From contig JAHILE010000035.1 of the NCBI GenBank assembly GCA_018897155.1, forward strand, positions 1 through 26,796: a stretch of 26,796 bases of DNA. Reading direction: 5' to 3'. The notes below the pieces were generated by a model. The model was not told the origin of the DNA, made no database searches, and worked only from the letters and a program-made list of their open reading frames with translations. The position numbers and the translations under genes are program-made. The stretch comes from Nanoarchaeota archaeon (GTDB lineage: Archaea; EX4484-52; LFW-46). Positions 1 to 7,013 of this stretch are shown piece after piece. Each line of letters begins with the position of its first letter. The stretch's first letter is position 1.

Positions 1-54
1 GATTTTTCGTTAATCTCCATCCAAAATTTATTAAACAACCAAAGCCATTACAAT

Positions 55-107
55 ATTGGCAGTATTGCATTTTTATCTCCCAATGATATTATGCATTTAC
101 TGCCAAT
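55..107. repeat. imperfect inverted repeat in the gene-free left edge
   Basis: The arms TTGGCAGTA (56-64) and TACTGCCAA (98-106) are perfect 9-bp complements. Inside them TGCAT (66-70) and ATGCA (91-95) pair again after a small internal loop, giving a long imperfect hairpin with a loop of about 20 nt. It lies downstream of the cysteine synthase stop codon on the minus strand, so it could act in the 3' untranslated region or belong to an element continuing off the window. I see no convincing gene in 1-261. Confidence 0.4.
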
Positions 108-261
108 TATACTTTATCAACCGTATTTTGGGACAGAGCCTTAAATGAAGGCGTGTATTTGGAATTAACTTCATTAACAGACGCTACTGAGTGACTTGGA
201 CGCACACGTTTTCTTTGAATGAATTAATTATACGAACTTTGTATGTTTTTCGCGCTTTTTA

Positions 262-1224
262 TTACTTGCACTCCTTTTTATCATCGCACTTTTCATCACA
301 ATTAAAAAGTTCTTTGCATGTGAATAAATCTGTACTGAGATATTTGTCTCCCCGGTCCGGAATTATTACAACTACGGTTTTGCCTTTACCGAGTTTTTTT
401 GCCTCATCAAGCGCGACTTTCATCGCAGCTCCCGAGCTCATTCCTACAAAAATGCCTTCTTCGCTTGCAAGCTTGCGCGCGGTTTCAAAACCTGCTTCTG
501 CGCCAGCTTTATCAAGCTCGATGACTTCGTCAAACCACTCGCGCCTGAAAAGTTGCGTAGGATTCATCTCTTTCGGGTTTCGGAGGCCTTGGATAGGAAC
601 GCCAAGCATTGGCATAACGCCGACTGTGCGTATATTTTGGTTGTATTCTTTCAGGCGCATTGCAACGCCGACGCCGGTTCCGGCAGTTCCTACGCTTGCG
701 ACAAACGTGTCGATTTTTCCTTCAGTGTCTTCGAGAATCTCGCGCCCGGTTGTCTGATAATGCGCAAGTATGTTTGACGGATCGCTGAATTGGTCAAGGG
801 CTACGTATTTGTCCGGGGTTTCTACCAGAAGCTTCTTTTTCAGCTCTACTGCGCCGCCAGTTCCCTGTGCTGCGGGCGAAAGTATGAGTTCTGCGCCATA
901 TGCTTTGATGATTTTTCTGCGTTCGATAGATACTGATTCAGGCATAGTGAGCGCCAGTTTATGGCCCTTTACTGCAGCAATCATTGCAAGCGCTATACCT
1001 GTATTTCCGGATGTTGCTTCAAGAATTATTTTGCTTTTGTCCAGTTTTCCGGCTGCTTCGGCGTTTTCTATGATGTATAGCGCCATCCTGTCTTTTACAG
1101 AGCCTCCGGGGTTCTGGCCTTCGAGCTTTGCGTAGACGGTTGCACCATTCTTTGGCGCAAGCTTGTTGATTCTAACAAGCGGCGTTTTTCCGATTAATTC
1201 CAAAATATTGTTTAACGTTTGCAT
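262..1224 (-). CDS. cysK: PLP-dependent cysteine synthase (CysK/CysM family)
   Basis: A 320-aa fold-type II PLP enzyme that makes cysteine from an activated serine (O-acetylserine or O-phosphoserine) and sulfide in the cytoplasm. Visible motifs are GGSVKDR with the PLP-binding lysine at residue 44, TSGNTG at 71-76, SVGTAGTGVG near 177-186 as the phosphate-binding loop, and SSGAA plus PDRGDKYLS near the C-terminus. Length fits the family. It is the last gene of a minus-strand cluster with a SerK-like protein upstream, which favours O-phosphoserine as substrate; that is inference from context. A short C-terminal tail holds four cysteines at 303, 309, 313 and 319, which could bind a metal or a redox cofactor. 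The start ATG follows the preceding stop codon by 36 nt. Confidence 0.93.
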   Translation of the reverse strand: MQTLNNILELIGKTPLVRINKLAPKNGATVYAKLEGQNPGGSVKDRMALYIIENAEAAGKLDKSKIILEATSGNTGIALAMIAAVKGHKLALTMPESVSIERRKIIKAYGAELILSPAAQGTGGAVELKKKLLVETPDKYVALDQFSDPSNILAHYQTTGREILEDTEGKIDTFVASVGTAGTGVGVAMRLKEYNQNIRTVGVMPMLGVPIQGLRNPKEMNPTQLFRREWFDEVIELDKAGAEAGFETARKLASEEGIFVGMSSGAAMKVALDEAKKLGKGKTVVVIIPDRGDKYLSTDLFTCKELFNCDEKCDDKKECK

Positions 1225-1260
1225 TTTATCGCCTTAGTCAAATAGTATTTTTTTATATCA

Positions 1261-1557
1261 TTACTCTTCAAAAGAAACAAATAGCTTTGTTTCGCATTCA
1301 AATTTTGAGAGGATGTTATTGATAAATTCGATTTCGGTTTCATACTGAAATTTAGGCATTATAATTTCTATTGCTTTTTTGGCGCCGCCGCAACCCGAAC
1401 CTATGTAGTGTTCAATTCCTCTGAAATGTGTGATTTCATCATAAATTGTGTAATATGTTCCGCAAAAGTTTAAAACGTATTTGTCTTTTAACGGTCCGAA
1501 GCTTAATATAAAATACTTATCGTCTGCACGTATTTCACCAATTTGTATATTTTCCAT
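1261..1557 (-). CDS. hypothetical protein between SerK-like gene and cysteine synthase
   Basis: A 98-aa protein that I do not recognise. It looks like a soluble alpha/beta protein: an aromatic-rich first half with several likely beta strands, a glycine turn GSGCGGAKK near residues 53-61, then helices ending in an acidic tail. No signal peptide or membrane segment is visible. Its ATG lies two bases after the stop of the SerK-like gene, so the two are probably translated together, and cysteine synthase follows 36 nt later. The position suggests a role linked to serine or cysteine metabolism, but nothing in the sequence proves it. Confidence 0.7.
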   Translation of the reverse strand: MENIQIGEIRADDKYFILSFGPLKDKYVLNFCGTYYTIYDEITHFRGIEHYIGSGCGGAKKAIEIIMPKFQYETEIEFINNILSKFECETKLFVSFEE

Positions 1558-1559
1558 TT

Positions 1560-1919
1560 TTATCCATCCAAATTTATTTTTAAAATATCCAGATTTATTG
1601 TCGGCATAATTATTGATATGTGCACAAGCCCGGTTTCTGTCTGAATCATATGCTTTGTTGTCTTTTTAGGAAACAGCCCGCCTGAATTGACTTTTTCCAC
1701 CACATCTTTTTTTGTCAGCTTCGCGCCATTCCATGAATCAATAATAATTCGGTCGTCAAAGTAATTTACATAAAAAACAGGCACTTTTTCTATTTTCAGG
1801 GATTTTAAAGTATTGTATCGGTGATGCCCGTCAAGAATTATTTTTGTCGCGCGGTCTACGACTATTGGGTGTTTCAGGCCTTCGGATAATATGCTTTCCC
1901 GAACCTGCTTTAGCCTCAT
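1560..1919 (-). CDS. compact ParB/SerK-fold protein, probable free serine kinase
   Basis: The 119 aa from the only in-frame ATG carry the hallmarks of the ParB-like family that includes ADP-dependent free serine kinase SerK of Thermococcus: ILDGHHRY near residues 28-35 (catalytic Asp and His of the DGHH motif), a Trp in DSWNG near 62-66, and FPKKTTKH near 83-90, the family's C-terminal PKTT-H signature. Compared with my memory of Thermococcus SerK it lacks a middle segment of roughly 90 residues, so it is a compact form. SerK phosphorylates serine to O-phosphoserine, a cysteine precursor, which fits the cysteine synthase two genes downstream. The N-terminal part with the family's catalytic Glu (KPHEQ) is encoded upstream of this ATG in the same frame (see 1920-2055), so the true start is unclear. 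A general ParB-like DNA-binding role is the alternative. Confidence 0.75.
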   Translation of the reverse strand: MRLKQVRESILSEGLKHPIVVDRATKIILDGHHRYNTLKSLKIEKVPVFYVNYFDDRIIIDSWNGAKLTKKDVVEKVNSGGLFPKKTTKHMIQTETGLVHISIIMPTINLDILKINLDG

Positions 1920-2055
1920 TTTACAAAATTGCTCATGGGGCTTTAAATCAGAAATATTTGCCAGCTCAACATTTTGTTTTTTAAGTTTGTCAGTTAATAG
2001 AAGAAATTCATTATCTGTTGCACCGAAGATCCCTGTTCATTTTCATCATCCTCAT
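1920..2055 (-). other. upstream coding extension of the SerK-like gene, no standard start codon
   Basis: In the frame of the gene at 1560-1919 the codons from 2036 down to 1920 are open and read as protein, including LANISDLKPHEQFCK. KPHEQ matches the SerK segment holding the catalytic Glu (residue 30 in the Thermococcus enzyme). An in-frame TGA lies at 2037-2039 and no ATG, GTG or TTG occurs between it and 1919. Another frame opens with ATG at 2055, 2049, 2046 and 2040 and stops at 2011-2013; losing one base between about 2014 and 2036 would join it to the SerK frame. So either a frameshift (real or a sequence error) or an unusual start (ATC, ATT or CTG codons are present) must be assumed. 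Confidence 0.6.
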
Positions 2056-2127
2056 TTTATATGTTTTTAAGCATTGTGTTCGCGTTATAACATCGTTATA
2101 AAACACTGTTATATTCTGCGCGCGAAA

Positions 2128-2146
2128 GTATATAAAGGTTTTGCGG
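2128..2146 (-). promoter_or_regulatory. box A promoter of the serine/cysteine cluster
   Basis: On the minus strand TTTATATA (2129-2136) is preceded by an A-rich BRE-like stretch, GCAAAACC (2137-2144). Transcription would start near 2104, about 50 nt before the first ATG at 2055. It sits between the ndk stop and the SerK-like gene, so the cluster probably has its own promoter. Confidence 0.65.
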
Positions 2147-2152
2147 TCAGGT

Positions 2153-2203
2153 GACCACACCACAGGTGTGATCGGCGTGAGCGTGTGAGGGCTATAGCCT
2201 CAC
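2153..2203. terminator. two adjacent hairpins after ndk
   Basis: The first hairpin pairs 2153-2161 with 2165-2173 (9-bp stem, one C-A mismatch, 3-nt loop). The second, about 2185-2203, is built on the palindrome GGCTATAGCC extended by GTGA/TCAC with one bulged G, and includes the ndk stop codon at 2200-2202. On the minus strand they lie between the end of ndk and the box A of the next transcript. They could end the ndk transcript or serve as an operator. The structure is visible; the role is inferred. Confidence 0.4.
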
Positions 2204-2655
2204 TCATACACCCATTTTTCATGCACGAGCTCGTACTCTATTATCTCATCTTTTTTGAAGAAAAGCGCAATTTCGCGAGTTGCGCTCGCTGCAGAATCAG
2301 AAGCATGAATTAAGTTTCTTCCGGTGACCATGCCGAAATCGTGCCTTATTGTGCCTGGATCTGCGTTCTGCGGGTTTGTTGCGCCGACCAGCCTTCTGAT
2401 GACTGCTATTGCGTTGTCGCCTTCAACAACAAGTGAAAGAGTAGGCCCTGCGGTTATGAAATCAACAAGCCCTGGAAAGAACGGCTTTTCTTTATGTTCG
2501 GAATAATGCGTATGCGCAAGTTCTTTTGAGACGTTTATGAGCTTCATTCCAACGATTTTCAAGCCCTTTTTTTCAAAGCGCGAAACTATTTCGCCAGCTA
2601 TTGCGCGCTGTACTGCATCGGGTTTTAGCAAAATCAGTGTTTTTTCGATAGGCAT
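2200..2655 (-). CDS. ndk: nucleoside diphosphate kinase
   Basis: A 151-aa NDK of typical length. It moves the gamma-phosphate of ATP to nucleoside diphosphates through a phosphohistidine and balances the (d)NTP pool in the cytoplasm. The start ...TLILLKPDAV, the segment GPTLSLVVEG and the active-site motif NLIHASDS, with the catalytic His at residue 117, are all present. It lies downstream of TFB on the same strand, separated by a 160-nt patch of hairpins. The stop codon falls inside a hairpin that may end the transcript. Confidence 0.97.
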   Translation of the reverse strand: MPIEKTLILLKPDAVQRAIAGEIVSRFEKKGLKIVGMKLINVSKELAHTHYSEHKEKPFFPGLVDFITAGPTLSLVVEGDNAIAVIRRLVGATNPQNADPGTIRHDFGMVTGRNLIHASDSAASATREIALFFKKDEIIEYELVHEKWVYE

Positions 2656-2680
2656 ATAATCAACTCATTTTAAAACATGT

Positions 2681-2801
2681 GACTTGCGCGAAGCGCAAGT
2701 CGCTCCTTCTTTCTTTTCTATCTTCAACACGAAGTGTTGGAGATGCGAAAAATCGAAGATTTTTCAGCCACCCGGATTTGTCTATTCTTTCTTGGAAAGA
2801 A
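2681..2801. repeat. array of four consecutive hairpins between TFB and ndk
   Basis: Four perfect or near-perfect hairpins follow one another: GACTTGCGC/GCGCAAGTC (2681-2701, loop GAA), a stem around CAACAC/GTGTTG extended with wobbles (2720-2744, loop GAA), GAAAAATC/GATTTTTC (2747-2765, loop GAA) and TTCTTTC/GAAAGAA (2785-2801, loop TTG). The first three have unrelated stems but the same C-GAA-G loop. The first contains GCGAAGC, a sequence known to form an exceptionally stable DNA mini-hairpin. The array fills the whole intergenic space. Confidence 0.75.
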
Positions 2802-2816
2802 AGAAAAGAAACCGAA

Positions 2817-3776
2817 TTACTTCTCTTTCTTGTCAGCATATATCTTCTCGACTTCTGCTGCCTTGCGCTCGACTTCTTCCTCGATTCCAAGCTTTCTGAC
2901 AATGTCTTTGTAGCGGTTTCTTATTGTGACTTCTGTCACGCCAACAACGTCTGCGATATCGCGCTGTGTGCGCCTCTCGCCCTTAAGCACTGCCGCAATA
3001 TAAAGAGCAGCTGCCGCGATTCCTGTCGGGCCTTTTCCTGATGTGACTTCTTCATCAACCGCGCTTTTTAGTATATCCTTTGAAAGCGCCTGCACTGGGC
3101 CTGAAAGGCCGAGCAATGATGAGAATCGTGGAATATATTCTTCCGCCAACGCCGGCAAAATCCTAATGTTGAGCTCGCGTGCTACGTATCTGTAAGCCCT
3201 TCCTATTTCGCGCTTCTCTATTCCTGAAGCTGCCGCAAGTTCTGAAAGCGTTCTTGGACTGCGTTTTTCTCGGGCAACCGCGTAAATAAGAGCCGTAATT
3301 ATTGATTCCATCGATCGACCGCGGACAAGGCCTTTTGTTACTGCTTTTTCATAAAGCCTGCCAACTTCCTCATGGACTGATTTCGGCAAGCCGAGGTATG
3401 ATACTTGCCTTGCAAGTTCTGATAAAGAATATGATAAGTTTCTGTCCTTTGATTTTGTAAGGCGTTTGTTCCACTTTCTTAGGCGGTAGTACTGTGCGCG
3501 TTTTTTGACAGACACTTTGTAAAGCTCGCCGACACCTTTTCCGATTTCAGTGGATATTCCTTTGTCGTGCTTTGTGAATGTAAGCGGGGCGCCTGTTCTT
3601 GTTCTTTTGGACTGCTGGTCTGTGTCGAATGCGCGCCATTCGGGTGATTGATCTATTTCATTTTCTTCAATTACCATTCCGCATTTGTTGCAGATAAGTT
3701 CTCCCCGATGTTCGTCTTTTGAGAAACTTGTGCCGTTGCATTCGGGACATTTTGCTTTCGGTATTTCGGCTGCCAT
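2817..3776 (-). CDS. tfb: transcription initiation factor B (TFB)
   Basis: A 319-aa TFIIB homologue that bridges TBP-box A and RNA polymerase at promoters. Counting from the ATG at 3776, the N-terminal zinc ribbon has C10-x2-C13 and C29-x2-C32. It is followed by the B-reader/linker region SPEWRAFDTDQQSKRTRTG and two cyclin-like repeats (about 115-210 and 215-305), the second with a helix-turn-helix (RTQRDIADVVGVTEVTIRNRYKD region) that reads the BRE. A GTG at 3785 would add three residues. I chose the ATG because the box A at 3803-3810 places the transcription start near 3780, making the GTG unlikely. Confidence 0.96.
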   Translation of the reverse strand: MAAEIPKAKCPECNGTSFSKDEHRGELICNKCGMVIEENEIDQSPEWRAFDTDQQSKRTRTGAPLTFTKHDKGISTEIGKGVGELYKVSVKKRAQYYRLRKWNKRLTKSKDRNLSYSLSELARQVSYLGLPKSVHEEVGRLYEKAVTKGLVRGRSMESIITALIYAVAREKRSPRTLSELAAASGIEKREIGRAYRYVARELNIRILPALAEEYIPRFSSLLGLSGPVQALSKDILKSAVDEEVTSGKGPTGIAAAALYIAAVLKGERRTQRDIADVVGVTEVTIRNRYKDIVRKLGIEEEVERKAAEVEKIYADKKEK

Positions 3777-3802
3777 TAGAATCACACACTGCGCACCGAA
3801 AG

Positions 3803-3810
3803 ATTTATAA
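3803..3810 (-). promoter_or_regulatory. box A promoter of TFB
   Basis: TTATAAAT on the minus strand, centred about 27 nt before the expected start near 3780, gives a nearly leaderless tfb transcript. A second TATAAA-like stretch lies near 3853-3862. Confidence 0.55.
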
Positions 3811-3937
3811 GCATGTTGAATATTTGGTGCGCAAACTGAATATCTATAGAAAGCTTTATAAAGGTTTGTTTTGAGGTTTTATTGGGGTTTGTGGCTGTTT
3901 AAAGACTTTTTAGCTATGGAGTTCCAGCATTACATAG

Positions 3938-4447
3938 TTATTCATCTTCAGTCAATTTTTTGATGTGTTTGTCTTTAATCGCATCCATGAGCTCCAGAAC
4001 ACCAGATAGCGCATTGTCAAAGTTTTTTAAATTGAACTGGTTGTCAACGTCTTCTAAATTGAAAGTGTTACAAGTAACTCGCTCAGGAACTTGCTTATCA
4101 AAAAAAACCTTATTGCCGATACTTTTCTTATCCACACCATCTTCCAGATATGCGGCTACCGAAGGCGCAGAAAATATTTCGGGATATTTTTCTTTGATTT
4201 CACTAACATCCGTAGTTATAATATGGCAAACATATACAGAAGGAACGGGCGTTTTACCTTCTTGAGAACAATAAAAAGCCACTATCTTGGAAATGCCGAA
4301 TACATTGTTCATATTGAATGTTGCTGTTGAAAGTCCGAGATGATTATCGTCATAGTCGGGGCTTTTAGTTGTCGGTTTTATGGCCGTGCTATAAAATACA
4401 TCATTTAGAAACTTAGTAATACTATCTACTGTTTTTTGTGCACCCAT
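3938..4447 (-). CDS. hypothetical protein
   Basis: A 169-aa soluble protein that I do not recognise. It has no signal peptide or membrane segment. The N-terminus looks helical (KTVDSITKFLNDVFY), the middle is mixed with predicted strands (ISKIVAFYCS, SVYVCHIITT), and the C-terminus is a charged helix ending KKLTEDE. It stands alone between TFB and rlmH on the minus strand, with an AT-rich TTTAAG-like box A candidate about 30 nt upstream of the ATG, so it is probably transcribed on its own. It may be lineage-specific. Confidence 0.65.
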   Translation of the reverse strand: MGAQKTVDSITKFLNDVFYSTAIKPTTKSPDYDDNHLGLSTATFNMNNVFGISKIVAFYCSQEGKTPVPSVYVCHIITTDVSEIKEKYPEIFSAPSVAAYLEDGVDKKSIGNKVFFDKQVPERVTCNTFNLEDVDNQFNLKNFDNALSGVLELMDAIKDKHIKKLTEDE

Positions 4448-4478
4448 AATTACTTAAGTATAGTAAAAACTTAAATAT

Positions 4479-4979
4479 CTATTTATGGTATTTCATTCCC
4501 TTCTCAATTGTCAAAGTCCGATAAATCTGCTCAAGAATCAGGATGCGCGCGATTTCATGCGTGAAGATCATTGCAGAGAGCGAAATTGTTTTTTCCGCGC
4601 GTCTCTTTACTTCTTCAGAAAGCCCGTTTGCTCCGCCGATGACGAAAATCATCTCGTTTTGCTTCGCTCCACTCGAAGCTTTCCAACCCAAATCCGTTTG
4701 TGAATGGTTGGAAATTAAGTCATTCCTGCCGCGAATCAGTTGCGCGAAACTTTCTGTTGTGAGTGAAGCGCCTTTTGGGTCAAGCGCAAAGAATTTCTTT
4801 TCCTTGATTCTTGCTAGAAGTGCAACGCCTTCTTTGCGGATGACTTCTTCTACGCGCTCGGATTTGTCTTCTTTTATCTCGGTAACTTCTGTGCGAATAA
4901 ATCTGTTGATGCGCGAAAGATATTCTATTTCCTGCGGTTTGAACATCTTGTTTGAGCCGATTGATAATATAGAGATCAT
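4479..4979 (-). CDS. rlmH: RlmH-like SPOUT rRNA methyltransferase with in-frame insertion
   Basis: A 166-aa SPOUT-class methyltransferase. Bacterial RlmH methylates pseudouridine 1915 of 23S rRNA; the archaeal substrate is inferred to be similar. Family motifs are FVIGGANGL (112-120), the knot helix HEIARILILEQIYR (141-154) and the terminal YHK. Residues 86-107 form an extra segment of about 17-20 residues relative to the bacterial protein as I recall it. The DNA for this segment (4658-4724) is two adjacent hairpins, so it looks like a small palindromic insertion. The ATG overlaps the ligase stop as ATGA (4976-4979), indicating coupled translation in the trm5-lig-rlmH operon. Confidence 0.88.
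   Translation of the reverse strand: MISILSIGSNKMFKPQEIEYLSRINRFIRTEVTEIKEDKSERVEEVIRKEGVALLARIKEKKFFALDPKGASLTTESFAQLIRGRNDLISNHSQTDLGWKASSGAKQNEMIFVIGGANGLSEEVKRRAEKTISLSAMIFTHEIARILILEQIYRTLTIEKGMKYHK
4658..4724. repeat. palindromic insertion inside rlmH
   Basis: GCTTCG (4661-4666) pairs with CGAAGC (4674-4679). TTTCCAACC (4680-4688) pairs with GGTTGGAAA (4706-4714), with a nested CAAA/TTTG (4689-4692 / 4697-4700). The segment encodes residues missing from standard RlmH. Its ends encode similar peptides (NDLI before, NEMI after; 10 of 15 bases equal), as expected for an old target duplication. The plus-strand text CATCT...GCTTCGCT...CGAAGCTTT resembles the copies at 8510-8580 and 13398-13457. 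Confidence 0.6.
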
Positions 4980-6982
4980 TGTTTTCGTCCTCTTTGTTTA
5001 TTATATAGATCTTCAACTCGCGTCAAATCGTCAATTTCCTGCGGCGCGCGATCCACTCTTAATCTTAGAAGTCTTGGAAACCGCAATGCATAGCCCGAGC
5101 TGTATGTCGGCGATTTCTGTATCTCTTCATACGCGACTTCTACAACAATCGAAGGCTCAACCATCACAGTTTTTCCCTCCTCTTTTATGATGTGCTCGCG
5201 AAGCATTTCTGTAAGCTCGGAAAAGCTCAAGCCTTCTATTGTTTTTTCTTTTATTCCGGTTCCCATCCTACCGATTCCAACAAAGTCTCCAGTGTCGCGG
5301 TCAATGCATGCAAGGATGAAGCTTGAAACCCAGTTCGCCCGCTTTCCTTCACCCCATTCGCCTCCGACAATTGTCAGGTCCAGCGATTCCATTGTGGGCT
5401 TAAGCTTTATCATGTGGCCGACTCGCGAGCCGGGCTTGTAAGGTGCGCTGATATTCTTGAACATTATACCTTCGTTTCCGGCTTCAAGGGATTTTTTGTA
5501 AAACTCTTCTGCCGATGTTTTCGACGCAGTAAGAAGCTGTTCTGCAAGCACCAGGCGCATCGGCATTTCACGTACAATCACTTCGAGCTTTCTGCGCCGG
5601 TCGGCGAATTCAGCTTTTATCAGCGATTTTCCGTCAAGATATAATATATCAAAAAGATTTAGTATAATCGGAATCTCTTCTGCGGTCTTTCCTATTTCGT
5701 ATTTCCGCTTTATCCTGCGCGAGATTTCCTGGAATGCTTTGTATTTTTTTGTTTTCGGGTCAAAGCCTACAGCCTCGCCTTCGATAATGCATGTGTCCGC
5801 TCTTATGCCTTTTTTCACAGCGTCCCGGATTTCAGGAAACTGCCTTGTGACATTCTCAAGCCTGCGCGTGAAAATCTCTACATCATCGCCCTTTTTATGT
5901 ATCTGCATGCGGAATCCGTCGTACTTATATTCTATCGCGCATGGAGTTCCTACAGTCTCGAGCGCATCGTCAATCCCTGTTGATTTTTGTGCGAGCATTA
6001 CTTTTATCGGGTGCCCAAGCTCAAGAGTTATTGATTTGAATCCCGCATCGCCTTCTTCGCTTGCGCATTTTGCAACAAGGCCGAAATCGTTTGACAATTC
6101 AATTGCTTCATCGACTGCAGAGTATATTTTTTCGTTTATTGCTTTCGTAATCTCGTCGCTTTCGGCGAATATGAAATCCGCGCCTATGCTTTTTGATTTT
6201 TTCCAGAACGTTTCTTCTTTTGCGATTGTGTCTATTTCTTTGCATGTTGCAATGCGCACCGTATTTTTTTCTTTGAAAATTTCAAACCGTTTTTTTACTT
6301 CGCCGCTTTCATCATCTTCTTCGAAGTATTTTGCGATCGTATCCTCAATTACGAATCGTTTGCCTTCAATTTTGAAGAGCCGTTCAAACTCTCTTGCGCC
6401 GTCGGTTTTCAGGAGCAGCTGCGCTTTTGAATACGCCGTAGCAAAGAATGCCTCTGCAATAGCGTCCCGCAGTATGCCTTCTGCAACGCCGATTCGCAGG
6501 TTTCCGATTATTGTTCGCGCGAGATATTTTGCTTCAAGAGGTGATGCGGAAGAGAAAAGTTCAGAGATTAGCATGCGTTTTTTTTCCTGCGAACCAGAAC
6601 CTTCATGCGATGGTAATTTTCTCAGGTTTTCGAAAACGTCATTAAGCGAAAGATGCCTTTTGAAGAGTGCGGCTTGCTTTTTTGTTTCTGTGAGATTTTC
6701 TGCGACAGTTCCGAGATCTCCTGTTTTTTTCCACTCTTCTTCGATTTTTTTCGGATTTACGCCATAAGTTTTTGAAAGAGTTTTGACCATAAGAAGTGAT
6801 GCGATGCCAAGCTCTGTTTCGCTCCAGCCGGGATAAATCCTGCCTAGCGCAAGATAGCAGACGTTGTCAAGCTCTTCAGCAGGCGAATTTTGGAGAAAAT
6901 CGGATAGGATGCGCGCCTTTTCAAGCTTCAGCGTCGTAGCTTCGAGTTTTTGATATGTTTCGGCAAGCGCGCGGTAGAGCAT
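4976..6982 (-). CDS. lig: ATP-dependent DNA ligase
   Basis: A 668-aa archaeal replicative ligase that seals nicks between Okazaki fragments. It has an N-terminal DNA-binding domain, then the nucleotidyltransferase domain with motif I EYKYDGFR (adenylated lysine 353), ILNLFDILYLDG and EGIMFKN, then the OB-fold beginning at the motif V lysines (IKLKP). It is about 70-80 residues longer than typical archaeal ligases. The excess lies at about 190-285, between the DNA-binding and adenylation domains, where two stretches resemble each other (FKIEGKRFVI...DTIAKYFEE and FKEKNTVRIA...DTIAKEETF). It follows trm5 by 31 nt and overlaps rlmH by 4 nt. Confidence 0.97.
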   Translation of the reverse strand: MLYRALAETYQKLEATTLKLEKARILSDFLQNSPAEELDNVCYLALGRIYPGWSETELGIASLLMVKTLSKTYGVNPKKIEEEWKKTGDLGTVAENLTETKKQAALFKRHLSLNDVFENLRKLPSHEGSGSQEKKRMLISELFSSASPLEAKYLARTIIGNLRIGVAEGILRDAIAEAFFATAYSKAQLLLKTDGAREFERLFKIEGKRFVIEDTIAKYFEEDDESGEVKKRFEIFKEKNTVRIATCKEIDTIAKEETFWKKSKSIGADFIFAESDEITKAINEKIYSAVDEAIELSNDFGLVAKCASEEGDAGFKSITLELGHPIKVMLAQKSTGIDDALETVGTPCAIEYKYDGFRMQIHKKGDDVEIFTRRLENVTRQFPEIRDAVKKGIRADTCIIEGEAVGFDPKTKKYKAFQEISRRIKRKYEIGKTAEEIPIILNLFDILYLDGKSLIKAEFADRRRKLEVIVREMPMRLVLAEQLLTASKTSAEEFYKKSLEAGNEGIMFKNISAPYKPGSRVGHMIKLKPTMESLDLTIVGGEWGEGKRANWVSSFILACIDRDTGDFVGIGRMGTGIKEKTIEGLSFSELTEMLREHIIKEEGKTVMVEPSIVVEVAYEEIQKSPTYSSGYALRFPRLLRLRVDRAPQEIDDLTRVEDLYNKQRGRKQ

Positions 6983-7013
6983 AGAATATAATTAGTTGAA
7001 TAGATTATAAAGT

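Noticed and set aside
2660-3041. Open frames across the hairpin array between TFB and ndk
   Set aside because: They run through palindromes and the antisense of TFB, with no start signals or family features.
5739-6767. A 342-codon plus-strand frame opposite the DNA ligase
   Set aside because: It is Ser/Phe-rich, typical of the antisense of a charged protein; the ligase on the other strand has clear motifs.
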